Shown here one piece after another: positions 36,536-50,900 of a stretch of DNA of 64,000 nucleotides; the stretch's first letter is position 1, and every line of letters begins with the position of its first letter. Origin of the DNA: Seison nebaliae (Eukaryota; Rotifera; Pararotatoria; Seisonacea; Seisonidae); NCBI GenBank assembly GCA_023231475.1, contig JALJEE010001021.1:21881-85880 (forward strand). Reading direction: 5' to 3'. The position numbers and the translations under genes are program-made. The notes beneath the pieces are model-generated. The model saw nothing but the letters and a program-made list of their open reading frames with translations. It made no database searches and was not told where the DNA came from.

Positions 36536-36856
36536 ATGGAACCTGAAATTCCAAAATTTTCATGTTCGAGAGAGAATGTGGGGAAACAGAAATGTTTTAT
36601 TACAGGCAATTGTGTATTCTCTTGTCCATGTCCACCAGCAACTAAAGAGGCATTGACGGACAAAGGCAAACACGAATGGTTCCAATATTATACGACGGTC
36701 AAATCGAATCCCATTTTCCATACGACATCGAACGATTATGGATTGAAAAAACCGACAATTCATACGATGCCTACACGTTTCCATTCGACTCCACATGGTT
36801 TCTCAGAGAATTTGTTGAAATGTGGAATGCATAAGAATGAAGCCTTCTTACTCTAA
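36536..36856 (+). CDS. Piercer of microtubule wall (PIERCE) family protein
   Basis: A single-exon 106-aa protein. The N-terminal half has GNCVFSCPCPP, like the GNPVFSC motif of PIERCE2 (C15orf65). The C-terminal half has FHTTSNDYGLKKPTIHTMP, RFHSTPHGFSENL and GMHKNEAF, which align with the RTSNQAYG ... PTVHEMP ... FSQQL ... GMFRNN pattern of PIERCE1 (C9orf116). These proteins are microtubule inner proteins that bind inside doublet microtubules of motile cilia and help anchor outer dynein arms. The length is close to the family's. AATAAA lies at 36942-36947. It is a separate gene upstream of the chitinase gene on the same strand. Confidence 0.8.
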   Translation: MEPEIPKFSCSRENVGKQKCFITGNCVFSCPCPPATKEALTDKGKHEWFQYYTTVKSNPIFHTTSNDYGLKKPTIHTMPTRFHSTPHGFSENLLKCGMHKNEAFLL

Positions 36857-36941
36857 CGATGATTGAGAGGTGGGGGAATTAGAAGATTTGTTGATAAAGA
36901 AAACCGATGTAATCCCGATATAAGAATTTTAATGTTTATTT

Positions 36942-36947
36942 AATAAA
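36942..36947 (+). promoter_or_regulatory. Polyadenylation signal (PIERCE gene)
   Basis: AATAAA 85 nt after the stop of the Piercer gene and 122 nt before the next start codon. Confidence 0.5.
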
Positions 36948-37069
36948 TGAATTTCCGTTTTATCATCTCCACCCAACATCTATTGACATTTATCAATAGA
37001 TATTCGGTAGAGATTGGAAATATAGAATAGGCGAAAGGAAAGAATGTTTCGTAAATATTTTTTGTATCG

Positions 37070-38912
37070 ATGATAATCTTTAAATCTCTTATAGTCTTCT
37101 TCATCATAACTCAACCAATTCCATTTCTTTCTGAACAAATAAAAAAGTTTCTTTCATTCCAAGCAATATGGCAACCGGTTGGTGAACGTGCATCTTTACA
37201 TTCGGAACGACGTGAAAAGAATCTTTTTCAATATAATTCCGGTTATTCATATCGAATTGTCTGTTATTTCGCCAATTGGGCTGCAAAACGACGTTCGACT
37301 GTTGGAAGATTAATACCAGAAGATGTTGATCCGTTTCTTTGTACTCACATCAATTTTGCTTTTGCCAAAGTCTCTCCAACCACATTGGAACTCATTCCGT
37401 TTGAAGCTGATGATACGGAGGGATGGAATGGTGGTCCAGTTTGATGATATTATCTCAATTTCCTTTATCAAAATTTTCTCTATAGGGAATGTATGGAAGA
37501 TTGATTGCATTGAGAAGAAAGAATATTCAATTGAAGATAATGTTAAGTGTAGGTGGTTGGACGGCGGCGTCGAAAGGTTTCAACGAAGCTTGTCAATCCA
37601 TCTCAAATTTGTTCATTTTCCATTAAATTCATTTCAAACACATAAAATTTTTGTTAGGAAGAAATTTGCCAATAATGTTGTGAAATATATTCGGAAATAT
37701 TCGTTTGATGGATTCGATATTGATTGGGAATATCCCGGTGCGAAAGATCGAGGTGCAGCGAAAGGAACTCGAGAGAAATATACAGAAATGGTGAGGGTTT
37801 AGTAGTTGTCTTCTATGTCTCTCCCATATTTCTTCTATGAAGATCTTACGTGAAACATTTAACAAAGATGCTGCAGAGAATGGAAAGAATAAAATTCTTT
37901 TAACAACAGCTACAGCGGCGGCAGAACATCGAATAGAAGAAGGATATGAAGTTGAGAAAATATGCAAGTTCCATCACTTCTTTCTCCAAATATCATATTT
38001 TGGTATTAGATATTTCGATTTTATTAATGTCATGACATATGATTATCATGGTGCTTGGGATGGTGTTACTGGTCATAATAGTCCGTTATTTGGTCGTCCA
38101 AATGAGAATGAGAAACATTTGAATTGGAATATCGTTGGGAAAATTATTGAAAGAGATTTCGTTTTAAATTTTTTCAAATTAGAATTCGTCAATGTTCATT
38201 TGGCACGAATTAGGTTGTCCTCGATCAAAATTGAATATTGGAATTTCCACATATGGAAGAACATTTCAAATTTCGAAGGAAAACTTATCGAAGAGATTTG
38301 GTACGAAGGCAAGAGCTGCTATGGCTGGTGAACATACCAGTTAAGAATTGATATTGACGTTCCAAAATTCTTTTTTAATTTTCAAAGGAGAATCAGGTGT
38401 TTTAGCATATTTTGAGATATGTGAGAAATTGAAGAAACCTTCAATGAATATTTATTGGCATCGACAACATGACATCTCTTATGCATTCGATTCACAATAT
38501 GGATTATGGATCGGTTATGATAATATTCGATCAGTTGAAAATAAAGTTAATTTATGAATATAGATTCATTTCATTGATGATTTGTATATAGATGAATTAT
38601 TTGAAACGAAATGGTTTTGGAGGTGTGATTATTTGGTCACTCGATTTAGATGATCATACCGGTACCGTTTGTAACGAGGGCAAATTTCCCATCATCTCCA
38701 CCATCAAACAATCGTTGACAAATAAATTTATTGATTTCGATTCGTTTCATCTACGTTATCGAAATTTGGATGATCGAGAATTTGATGATTTTTCTTATCG
38801 TATCACTCAGAGAAGAAATAATGAATTAAGTAATTATCATTCCATTACCTTCACTTTCCAAACTCTCATTACGTTGTCGAGTTTGACGCGAATGTTCCCG
38901 CAACTTCTTTAA
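37070..38912 (+). CDS. GH18 chitinase, secreted
   Basis: Eight exons: 37070-37438, 37486-37610, 37658-37790, 37843-37967, 38010-38133, 38183-38339, 38388-38545, 38592-38912; 503 aa. The N terminus MIIFKSLIVFFIITQPIPFL looks like a signal peptide. Family 18 motifs are YRIVCYFANWA, CTHINFAFAKV, MLSVGGWTAA, the catalytic FDGFDIDWEYPG with its Glu proton donor intact, then MTYDYHGAWDG, GISTYGRTF, GVLAYFEICEKL and GGVIIWSLDLDD. The enzyme should hydrolyse chitin, probably in cuticle turnover or digestion. There is no chitin-binding (peritrophin) module. After the catalytic core is a tail of about 80 residues with no known domain. Six of seven donors start GTT; the other is GTGAGG. The last exon overlaps the coding end of the convergent receptor gene. 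Confidence 0.92.
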
Positions 38913-41900
38913 ATGAGAACGACATTTCGTATGACGACCATCAATTTTTCGATGGTTCTTATTTTTCCGTTTATCTCGCAAATATTTTAGAAATAATCTC
39001 TTCTCCGTATTGACACCTGTATTACATGTGATTTGTTGTTTGGTGTTTACATCGGTCAATTTCTCAATTGGAGTAAATAAAACTTTCGAATGAATCTTCT
39101 CATTAATCGAATAGAATCGTCGACTCCAAATTTTTGGTGGAGTAATTGTTGAAGTGACTTGATCGTTATCATTCTCCTCATGTTTCTTATGTGCATTTAA
39201 TAAAATTAAATGATAATTTGAGAGTTGTTTATTCATATATTCCAATTCATTAATCTTCGACATACAATTATTTAGAGATTTCTCTAATTCATCAATCTTC
39301 ATCGTATGTTCACTACAATTCCCACTAATCGAACATCGCGTAGTACTAATTGGAGGAACTTTCGATGGAGAAGAACATGAGACATTCGTTCTTGTAATAT
39401 CATCATAATCTTTAATTGATGGATTATCTCTAAGATTTATTACAATTTTACTATTCTCATTTCCAAGTGGACATTGTTTCTTTTTATATAAATGAATCAA
39501 TTTTGAACCTGTGAAGATTGGGAAGATATATAAAATCTTTTATATCATCAACTAACCGAATATTAACATTAGTGATAATGTTATAGTGACATGTGTGTGT
39601 ATGAAACATGCGGCCAATGTTCCATCTGGTCCCCAAATAGTTCTAATTAGTAAACTGAAAGAAAATAAAAGAATGAATAAAGGAAAAATTAGAATAAACG
39701 AAGCGGGATAGATGATACAAGTACAAATGGTTTCATTATAAATGGCAATACCAATTAATCTACTTTCATTCAATAATGATGGTGCTCGACGTACCAAATA
39801 TGAGAGTCTCGTACCCCATGCCAATATGATGAATCTAGCTGAAAATAAGAAGATGATTAATGAAAATTGGAGAGTAGAGATCAAACCCAAAAATGCTGAA
39901 TGATCCCACCAATCTGTTTTACATAAATAAGCAATTAAATTATCTGCCGTTTTGACTGAAATTCATCAAATTAATAGAAATAATAAAATGAATGATTGAA
40001 TTGAACTTTGTTGTCTACTCGATCTGGCGACGACTGTTCGAATAGCGAGAAAACCAACCACCACTAACACCATCGTCATCAAACGACGCATTAACATCGA
40101 ATCCGATATTTTTATGGTTCTTGCTGATTTGATTTGGAATACGACGGAGATCCTCCATGTCTTCAGCATTAGAGCACCATAATAACCGATGAAACCGAGA
40201 TCTCTTAACAGATAGATGAAAGTGCAAGTTATGGTGGTTGGATTTAATGCATAAAGAACGATCTACATAATTGCCAGTGGGAAAAAGGAATTGATGAAAG
40301 AAATCGAACTTGAGTGTATGTCAATAATGAACTACATAAGATGATTTGCATCAATAATGGAGACGAACTTTTGATGATCTGATAAATGAAGGAAATGAAA
40401 GAAATGAATTTAAAGAAATGAATGAAAACTCTTTCGCCAGAATATTTAATTAACATGAGGAGGAAGGAGAAAAAGAGGAGGATAGATATAAATCCAGTTG
40501 TTGACATACAAATATTACGGAATACTTTGTTGGCTAATAAGAGACATGTTGTATTATCAGTACAAGTAACACATCCATCTGCACATTTCAAACATTTCAA
40601 TTCATCGTAATTGTATTGAGAATGAATACGATTCATCTTGTTCTCATATAATTGTTCAACCGCTTCACCATTATAACTCCATATTGTCTCATTATGCACA
40701 AGATTTTTATCAGATAAACTCGAATTTCGATAAATTAATGGGAAATAGTAGCCGTCTTCACATATACAGGAATATGAACCACGACGAAAACCCAAACCAG
40801 ATTTGTATTGACAACTCGATTTTTTAATACATTTGTTGGTATTCCTAAAAACTTTATCTTCTCCATCACATTGATTGATGTCAACTTTCCTCAAATCGAT
40901 ATCGATTCCACTCGTACCTCTAGTGAAAGAAGGAGTTTTAAAGAAAGTTAATAAAAATTAAGAAACTTGAAATGATATCGATTATTTGTATAACCGAAAA
41001 ATGGAATAGTATATGTCATCATCCAAATGAATCCGCCACCACAATCAAAATATGGTTTCGACCAATGCCCATCATCATAAGAGACTTCTAAGGAAGATTT
41101 CTTTTGAAATGATTTATTTCGATAATATGATATTGATTGTACATCATGAATCTTTTCCTGGTAATAATCCTTTAATTTGCCAACGGCTTTATTACGTGCA
41201 TTGGAGAACCAATCGTTGTCCTCTTCCATATAATTATATTGAGCAGACAAATCTTTTGTTACGATTAAAGTAGAATTATGTCGATAAGCATAAGGACAAA
41301 ATAATTTCTCATTTCCCGTTTTACTAGAAATAGGGATAGATAAATTAAATTCATTCTCATCATAACAATTTCCAGCTGCATAAATATTTTCATTCGCATC
41401 CACCATTCGTCGTACCATCAAATAAAAGAGATCAATCCTTTCCATCAATGTCAATTTGAATGGATATCGATTTTTCCAGAAATCGGTGAGAACATTCGCT
41501 CGTGTTACAGCCACTTGGGCTTCACGACGGAAACGTTGAACACCATAATGTGTCTCAAATTCATCACCCAACATCTCATCGGTACCGAGTTTACAATTGT
41601 GTTTGTTATCTTCGATTCGTTTGAGAAGATTGAGAAATTTGCCAATCTTATCGATATATTGTATTGGACCTTCGCGTTCATGAGGTTGTTGAGTTGTATA
41701 TCGTCGTTTGTGATTGAGAGTTTTATCTGATAATATTGTGCGGAGTGCATTGAGGACAATAAAAGTGGTTGATGGTTTCATGAGAGAATCATACTGATTC
41801 GTATCAACATGACCATGTTGTTTATGACGACGAATTTCATTCAGGTAGGTAGAATTGGTGTTAAAGAATATGGCGACACGGTCTTCATACGTCAACGATA

Positions 41901-41976
41901 ATTTGACAAAAAGAAGAATTATGAATAGGAATATCAGTTGGCAATTAATGAATTCTTTAATAGGCAATCCTGTCAT
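38826..41976 (-). CDS. GPR158/GPR179-type class C orphan receptor
   Basis: Seven exons on the minus strand: 41976-40967, 40919-40310, 40262-40007, 39955-39887, 39838-39700, 39654-39557, 39508-38826; 954 aa. A signal peptide is followed by a large extracellular domain. Diagnostic GPR158 motifs are FDCGGGFIWMMTYTIPFFG, then across a splice GTSGIDIDLRKVDINQC, GLGFRRGSYSCICEDGYYFP and LKCADGCVTC. The seven-helix region includes RDLGFIGYYGALMLKTWRI, ILAWGTRLSYLVRRAP and CFIHTHVTITLSLMLIFG. The cytoplasmic tail has a predicted coiled-coil-like stretch (IDELEKSLNNCMSKINELEY) and a basic Arg/Lys-rich end. GPR158-family receptors are neuronal and act through RGS7 and, in vertebrates, glycine sensing; ligand and coupling here are unknown. 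Introns 39839-39886 and 39655-39699 are multiples of three and were called from family alignment. All six donors start GTT. Confidence 0.9.
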
Positions 41977-44900
41977 TAAGGAACATGAATTTGATATTTT
42001 GAATTCAACAGGATGAATCGATTTAATTGGAACATATCTTCATTCTTCCGCAAAAAACGAAAAAAAAAACAGTTAATTACATTCAAACATTCTATTGAGA
42101 TATAGGAAAAGGAAAATGATGTTGAAGTGAATTCAGGTAATTGATTCAAAGTGGTAAAAAATATTAGAAAATTTTCATTTCGTCCCTTATTCCATCATTA
42201 TGATCATTTTACTTATTCTTTATGGAAAGATGAATAATTGTTCTACAGGTATGTCCCATGGATAGAAGTGGAAGACAAAGTGTTCGTTAAACACAAATTC
42301 GTACGTTTCATCCCAAATAATTAACAAGAACGAGAAGCGGCACGGAAATATTAAGACTATATCATTATCGTTTACTGCCATTCTTGGTCATGTTTTATTG
42401 ACGCAAATTTCCTATCAATTTTGGCGTAAATAAATTGCGGAAATAAAAATTTCAGAAACAAATTCCTCATCTCCAAATTACTTCTCAAACGGCATCAAAC
42501 ACAAATAAATGATGGAGAAAATTTTTTTTAAATTTTTTTTGTTTTTTCCTTTTTTCGATTGAAAGTTTAGGAAGTAGGATGAGGGGAATATGGTGGAAGG
42601 GACTACAAGCCCCAAGTCAAAAAAAGGCATGAAACGTACTCGTCAAGAAACAAAAATTATTATGAGAAAATTTTCTCGAACAAACGAGAAAGAATTTATT
42701 AATTAAACTTTCCTTCCACCGAAATGAGAAAAGAAGTAGAGGAATATTCCATCGGTTATCTGATACGATGTTCCTCATGTAGAATGACGATTCTACTACT
42801 TAAACTCCATCATTGACACGTTATTTCCAATCAATGCATTTCATTATTATTGCCTTTTTCAGAGCCTGATGTCTCTCCAATTTGTTCGAAGAAGGCTACT
42901 ATAATAGAATTGTAATTGGTTAGGAGACGAGCACACGGACAACTCATCGACCTTACCAGTAAATAAAAGAAAAATGCACAATAGTCTCTGTAGTTATCGT
43001 CGACGAATATAGAAGAACAATATGAATACATTTGCATAGTTACATTATCCATTCTCTTCATATTAAAAGTTTATATGCAACCATCGAATTACGTAAGAAG
43101 AAAAATTAGAATTTTATCAAATACATTTACGTTAAATGGAGGAACCTAATTCTATTCTATTTATAACGACAAATGAAAATGGAGATTCTAGTAGCTAATT
43201 AAAATGAACAGACACGAACAATTTCTTTCTTGTCGAACTGAAATATACCTTATCAACCATACATACGGTAGCCATTCAACACTGACAGGTTCCTCTTCTT
43301 GGAACTACTAAGAAAGAAAGGAACATAGAAGAAAAAAACTCCAAAATTACTTCCGCTCTAATTGTTTCTTAACCTTGCCTTCTTCTTACTGTCATCAATT
43401 GAATGATCATATTAAATTAATGCAAACTCTTCTAACTAGAAATTTATCTAATATCAAAATTTTTTATCTGTTGCCAACTTCCTACGAAAAATTAACTGAC
43501 TCAAATGCTCAACTGCTCGAAAGTCGTGATCATATTCTTACGTAATCTTTCTTAATTGGATATCAATTAACTTCATAAATTCGACAAGCAAATGATATGT
43601 TCTCAAAAAGTCTGATCCGAATTATTTCGCTTCTTCTCAGACACCTCCCATTCACAACCGATCAATTCATGCAAATTGTTTATCTTATACATAACTTATC
43701 CAAAAACGAACACTAATGTAATTTGTGGAATATGTATCTCTTCTTCCTTCATACAAATTATCGGTAAACTAACAATCCAATTCTTGAGCATCATGAACAA
43801 AATGATTTGTTTACTTTTTCTTTGAGCTCAAATGATAATGTTCCGATGTCTTATCGTTCCACTCCTTTAATTACTTCCAATTATGCTTCTAATTCTAAGT
43901 ATGCATTTGAATAAGTATTTCAAGACTTTTAGAACCGCCACAAAAATAATTAAATTATCCTTCATCATATCAATGGAATAAATAAGAAGACCTGATTTCA
44001 AGGAGTCGTCTATATGTAAAGAATCAGAAAATTAGTATTCCTTCTATTCGTTCATAGGTACTTAAATTTCTTTCAGTTTACCTCACCCAAATTTCATTAT
44101 ACGAAAATAACTTATGAAAGAACTTGTTCATTAGAAATCACTAAGGTAGAATCAATTAATAAATTATTAGTTTAACTCGTATGAAGATGTCTGCACGAAA
44201 TCGGAAACATGTTTGAAATTTGAGTAAAATAAAAAAACCAATAAAACTTTCCCACGATCGAAAAGCAATAATAAGAGATAGTAATTATTCAAAAAATATC
44301 ATCGTCCTCCTCCCAAACACAAAGAAACGATAGATAAATTCATTGGAATTCTTCCCAAGAATTTTTTCTTGCAATTTCTTCACCCTCACAAAATTAAATA
44401 TTATAAATTTTTTCAAACATAAATTTGACAGTCGCAATGCCAATCAATAATTGTTGTGATTATTAATTAGCAGATTAATCGTTCTCTCTATTAGCATTCT
44501 TTCTAATTTTCTATCCAGAATTTCCTTCTCCCCCTAAAACTTTTCCACAAATTCTTTTGTATTAAACGAAACGATTGAACGAGAAAAAATATGGAAAAAT
44601 TTTATGATTAAGAGAATTATACGGAAGTTATGGAATCTAATGAAATAAATTGCTGATTCAACATTCTTCTTATATCAACACCACTAACTCTAATATTGCG
44701 TTAAAATAGCAAAAAATGAAACATCATTTCAGACAGATTAACAACATAAATTTTTCAAACGAAGTTCTCTCCCAAAAAATGGATGATGTATTTACAAATC
44801 TTGGAGTTTATCATCGTTTATTTACCGGATTATAGGTTAAAAATTTATGGGCTTTATAAAATTTATTCATTTAGGTCTAGATTTGGAATGAATAATTAAA

Positions 44901-47900
44901 TTTTCTTCTTCTATATCATCTTCAACGAATATACTGCGAGTGTATTGGGTATTAGGTAAGTGGAAGAAGAACAATTAGAAAACAAATATTGATATAGGAA
45001 AGAATAAGGGAAGTGTAATAAATTTTGCATAGGCTCAACAACGGTATAAGGTCACTAACTTTTCTCGACATTTTCCTCGTTTCTAAAACTCTTAGAAATG
45101 GATTTTCCGCTTCTACTTTTTGGGCACTTCATCTCCTTTAATGGACACTTCATATCGTTCAGTTTTATATATATTTCTCAATGGACATTTCACCCCCACA
45201 TACAATTATGGGAGGAAAAGTTTATTTTGAAACAAAATTTTTGAAACGAAATTTTAAGAAAGATAATAATTTCAGAAAATAGATGAATTTGAGAAAGAAG
45301 ATGTGTAAATATAAGTAAAAGATGAGGAATCAACCGAAATTTGAGTAAAAAGAGAAAAAGTAAAAGATAGTGATAAGGAGAGAAAAGTGTCAAGGAGAAC
45401 AACTATCCCGGATTCCTCAACATCAATATATCACTATTATTTCTCTATATTATATCATTAATAATTTTATTTTATTTCTCTAATCTCTTAAGAGAATTAC
45501 GTTGGTTAGTGCATAAAATTCCGCTAATTGGAGACACAATTGAAGTTGCGATTATCGTTCTCCTCACTGACATATTTGTCGATTGGGATAAGTATGGAAG
45601 TTTTTCTCCTAAATTATTTTCTAATTTTCTTTTAAAATTTTAGAAATTCTCTAAATTTTATGATGATTACAGATTATTCATCATATACAGAGATTGCTCA
45701 TAAAAGGAAGAAGTGAAAAGGAAAATTTGTGAAGGAAGTTCAACGAATAAACTGTCAAACTTATTTATTTTGTTATGATTTCATTCCTTTTTTGTTGGAG
45801 AAAAAGATTAAAAATTTTGATTGATTAATAAAATCTTCATTGGCAATTTGATATAGACGGAAATAAGATTTTCTCTTCTAATATAAATTATTATAAAAGA
45901 AATACTCATTGGAGGAATTAATGAAATTATTATAAACGAAATTATAATTGAATTAATAAATTAATCTAATTTATTTCTAGATTTGATTGGGATATTGAGA
46001 TGCAGATCAATTTAACGGATGGTGGACGATAAAAAAAATTCTTTTAAAATTCTCCCAATAGAGAATTGGAAAATCTTAATTAAAATATTCAGTAGAATCT
46101 GATATTGTTATAAATCTGTTACACGATAAATTGTTAAATGTCTGTTTTCTTTTGAAAAATTATTCCGTTCCTAGTCAAATTTCCATTAATATTATTCCAA
46201 TCCTATTTATGAGTTTTTCCCGTTAATGCCTAAACGACTGTTAAGTGGAGAACATATATCATTTAACGGAATTGCATAATATTATTAATCAACACAATCT
46301 TTTTTTCTTTATATTAAACATTATACTCCAACATATTCGGAAGGTGTTACATGATATTTATTGCGATAGAAAAATTCATCATAAATCTCCAAGAACATTG
46401 CTGCAACTAACTCTAATTTCCTATTTGCTCCAAAACTTCGTTTTCAAGTTGGAGAACTTGGAATAATATGAGATACTTAAAAATTATGCCATTTTATTGA
46501 CGGAAGATATGGAAAATTTACGAAAGAAATATATTAGTCACTAACATAAATAAATATAAACTTCAGACATAATTTCAGAGTTCAAAAAATTAGTTGAAGA
46601 AAAGCACAAGAAGGAATTAGATGACTTATGAAAAGTCCCAATTGGTTAATTTGTGAATGAATAATCGATTTAGTGAAATAAATGAATTTATCCAACGGAG
46701 TTTCATGCCACTAAACAATTAATCTCGTATGGAAATCCAACGATATCTTCAACATATCAAAAAAGGGAAAAGATGTAGGAAAATTATAAAAAAAATTAAG
46801 TTTCATTTTAATGATAGATTTTCATCAAACGTTATGCATGCTTGAACAAAGTTGATGTTGAGAATTAAAATAAACGTGAGTTGCCATTTCTTAATGTAAT
46901 TATATCTGATGCTCCCACATTAATCAGAATGCACATGTGCATAAAGTGAAAATTTATTTCTATAATAAATGTTTACAAAGAAATCGTAGGAATTTTACAA
47001 GAAACCTTCACAAAAGAATTACAATGAAGTTCTGAAGAAATTCCCTAAAACGAACAATTACCGCAAAAATGTAATTCTATAATGTATATGGAACATATAA
47101 TCGTACTATAATTTGTTTTGAAGAAAAATATAACTTATGTTTTATTATGTAAGTATTTGTTACTGAATCCCGGAACGGTATTCACCTTATGGAGGAGTAT
47201 ATGTATATTTCACCCTGTTTTTCAGTTTCGGGGCTGTATTTGCTCAAATATCGGAGTGGAATTCACTCGACTGTTCACCTTTTTCGGAATTTTTCTTTTT
47301 CGAAGTCTCATTCCCTTGTTAGTAAATTTTCTATAAATATGTGTCCATGATTAACATTAAGTACCTATTTTATTGCTATCAGTGTATCATGAATTTTTTA
47401 CCTCCTCCTATTAAAGTAGAAACTGTCGACGGTGTCGACCTTTTGAATTCGTTGAAATTTTTCGAAAATGGGAAGAAAAATAAAGTGCTCAAATTCCACA
47501 AAATTTGAAAACATGTAACGATCGTTTGAGGTTGAAAGTTAGTTTGCATGGAAAGTTGATATTAATAAGAAATAAACGTGAAAGTAACTAAAAATCAACA
47601 AATATCAATTTATTATTATCAATTAAATCAACTCTATCTATATTTATATCTGTTTAATAATATAAAAATATATATAGAGATTTGGTTTCTAACAAACATT
47701 GTAAATTAAAAAATGATTCTCTTTTCCTGTAACAATTTATCAACCGCGGAAAAATAATATGAATAAATGTTGAATATACGTTTATGTGTAGAGTTGATAT
47801 TCCGGTTGTAGTAACATTTAATCAACGTTACGATCAACGCACATGTTTCTATACATTTTTTACATACCAGTAACGTTACGTCTAAAAATTTGGTACAGTA

Positions 47901-50900
47901 GAATAATAACTTGAATATTTCCGTTTGTTTCAGTAGTTGTAAAAAAAAATTTAAAGCCAAAATTTAATGAACAATTTTAATGGTAAATTGTTTTCCAAAA
48001 TTTTATTCCGTCAACTGTTTTTCAATTTTTTCGACTAATGTTCAGACTAAGAATTCCCAAAATGATTAACAACGGTCAGAAATATTGAATTATAGATATT
48101 AAATTGAATTGATTAAAATTAGTATATCTTTTTTTTTTAGCAAGAAACAAGTAGCAAGATTTATTATAAAAAATTAGAGTCTTTCAGTTACGTAGTGAAA
48201 TTGATTTATAAAGATTCGCTACTTGTAATAACCAGCAAAAAAAGATAATTAAACTTTAAACTTTAAATTTTTGTTTTCTCGTTTTGATCTGAATTTCCAT
48301 TTTGCTCTAAATGACGTTATGCGAAATGATCAAAATAGAAAGGATCCAACGAAGCAACATTATCAAATGTTGCTTTAACTTTCAAATAATGTTTAATTTA
48401 TCTTATAATAATGATATAGATTTTCATAAATATTATTCATTATCTAATATGTGAATTGAAGGAAAGCAATATACTACTTCACTTATTCATCAATTTCACA
48501 GGTAATTGTTTCGAAAATGATATTAACAAACTGTTGTAAGCCATACAAAGACCCTAATGATATACGAACTGAACTAACGATTTCTCCAAAAATCTTCCTC
48601 ATATTACTGTTGTTCATTATCAAAATTCCGAGTAAAATTCCCAATCGGATGAATTTGGAAAAGTCAAAAAAATTGTGTTCTCTTACCGATTTCAACTGTG
48701 CGACAGATTCTTGATCAATTGGCAGAGATGCTGTTAGGAGCTCATGAAAACATTAAATGTCTCAAATCACGAAGAAGTATATCAAAAAGTTCGATAGAAT
48801 TTATTACGAATTGCAGAGAACTAATCATGTCAGAACTCGAGAAAATCATGCCAGGATCACATTTCTTCTGCATTTAACTTTTCTTCAGTGGACGCCATTT
48901 CAAAATTAATTGAAGAAGGCATTGCGGTTGTTGCTGTGAACAATACAATCAACCGAATTACAAGATAGATTGTCCAGTAATTTTAAATCATCGAAAACGT
49001 TGAGAGAATCGAAAGGCTTTAAAAGTGTCGAAAAAAAGAATAACATAAATGACGATCCCTTGCATTAAATACGTCGGATGGCGATTAACAATAGAAAAAT
49101 CAATATATAGAGGTGAAACGTCGTTCGAAAGTGAGTTGAATTAAAATTATCGACAAATTTCAAACGGACTAAATTGAGATTTTTGTGTAAAAATTCAATA
49201 ACTTGTCATCCAGATTCGGTTAATTCGGAATAAGAATGATTTTGAACAATAAAGAATAGAAGGAAACAAACATTATAAGAAAGTGAAAATGATGAAATTC
49301 AGCAAACTAGAAACAATCAACGGTGACAGATCTTGAAGTATGACTTGTATACTTTTTTCATATGTATTTGTATTGTATGTTTTTATTGAATTATAATTGC
49401 ATATAGTTTAGTAAACGTGTTATGAAAATGTATTTGTTAGAAACGGTCGAATTGTCTGATAGAAGATCTGTATAAATATGAACTGCAGCGAAATATTCAA
49501 GAAAAATAAGATAAGTCGTGGAATTGGAACAAAAACATTTTGGATAGATATTTATTTCAAATGATCTCTAACACATTTTCTAACCATTCTTTCAAAAATT
49601 TTACGAGATTCTAGAAGTGCAATAATAATGAAAACACTTCGTTGCATCACGTTATAGATGGAGGAAAAATAATAAATATAATTGACGAAAATTTCGATAA
49701 CACTTGTGCAAATTAAAGAGAAGTATCCAGAAGAGTTAAATAATCGCGAAATAGATCACAGTAAAAAGAGTGAATTATTATGAAAGATATATTGGTAATG
49801 TTTAGAGATAAATGACAGTAAGAGATGTTCAGGTGACAATTGAAACCCGAAAAGGAAGTAAAACTCGTTAGCACTTTGAAGAAATTCAGACTAGATTTGC
49901 ATTCAATGATTAACATATGACTGATTGGGATTTAGAATCTCATTTCTCAGATGTTGCATGTTGAACAAGAACTGTAAAGAAATAAGGAAAAATTTCAAAT
50001 TTATCACTTGTTACCTTTTGACCCGCTCATGGAGAAATCATCCGAATAAATTCCAATAATTATTAATAAGTTAAAGGTATAGTATATCTTAAATTATTTT
50101 GAATTTGAATTGATTATCAAGTGGACTATTAAATTAGGAAATCACAAACCATCACCTTCTGCTAAATCAATGGAATAATTTTATTTTCTTGAACCGCAAC
50201 AGGAGTGATGGGAAAACATCCGTTTTTGATAATGGACAGAGATTCAATTTTCATCATGGTGGAAAAGAGTGGTAATTTGAAATGACTGATCTGCCAATGA
50301 GTCTTATGGGAACCAATAGGAAAAACAATCGATGGGAATGAAATATTGGTTTAACTTAACTAAATTGAAATGGAAGAAAAAGTGAAAATTCTGATATGAT
50401 CGTTTCGATAACTGATCGGTCGCCTTTAGAGTTAAGACGATGAATCCATCGATAAAATAAGATCAATGATTTTCCGATTTATTAAACTGATGAAGGTTAA
50501 CATCGTTCCATTTCGCACAAATGAATATCAGAAATGATTTCAATGTTCTTTTCGTTCGTTGATATAATATAGTAGAAGAATTGTAGTCAAATAAACCACA
50601 ATGACTTGAGAAGATCAATAGATTGAAAGAAATGGATATTGGATGAATCAAAAATCGACATCGCATGTTGTTTTTTGTTTCATTGACTCGAATGAAATAA
50701 AAAAGAGAATTAATTGAATATAATTGTGGAGAGAGGTAATAAGAGAAAGTGGATGAATAATCGAAAGATACTGGAGTAGTAAAGAGAAGAATAATGATAA
50801 CGATGATGATCATAATGATGATATAATAACAGATAGTTGGAGAAGTTGAGGGGGAAGAAGCATGAAATTTCCATTTCTATTAAAGAATTGTTTATTTGAG

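Noticed and set aside
50463-50813. 116-codon minus-strand open frame
   Set aside because: The Ile/Leu/Phe/Ser-rich translation of A+T-rich sequence has no domain or conserved motif and was treated as chance.
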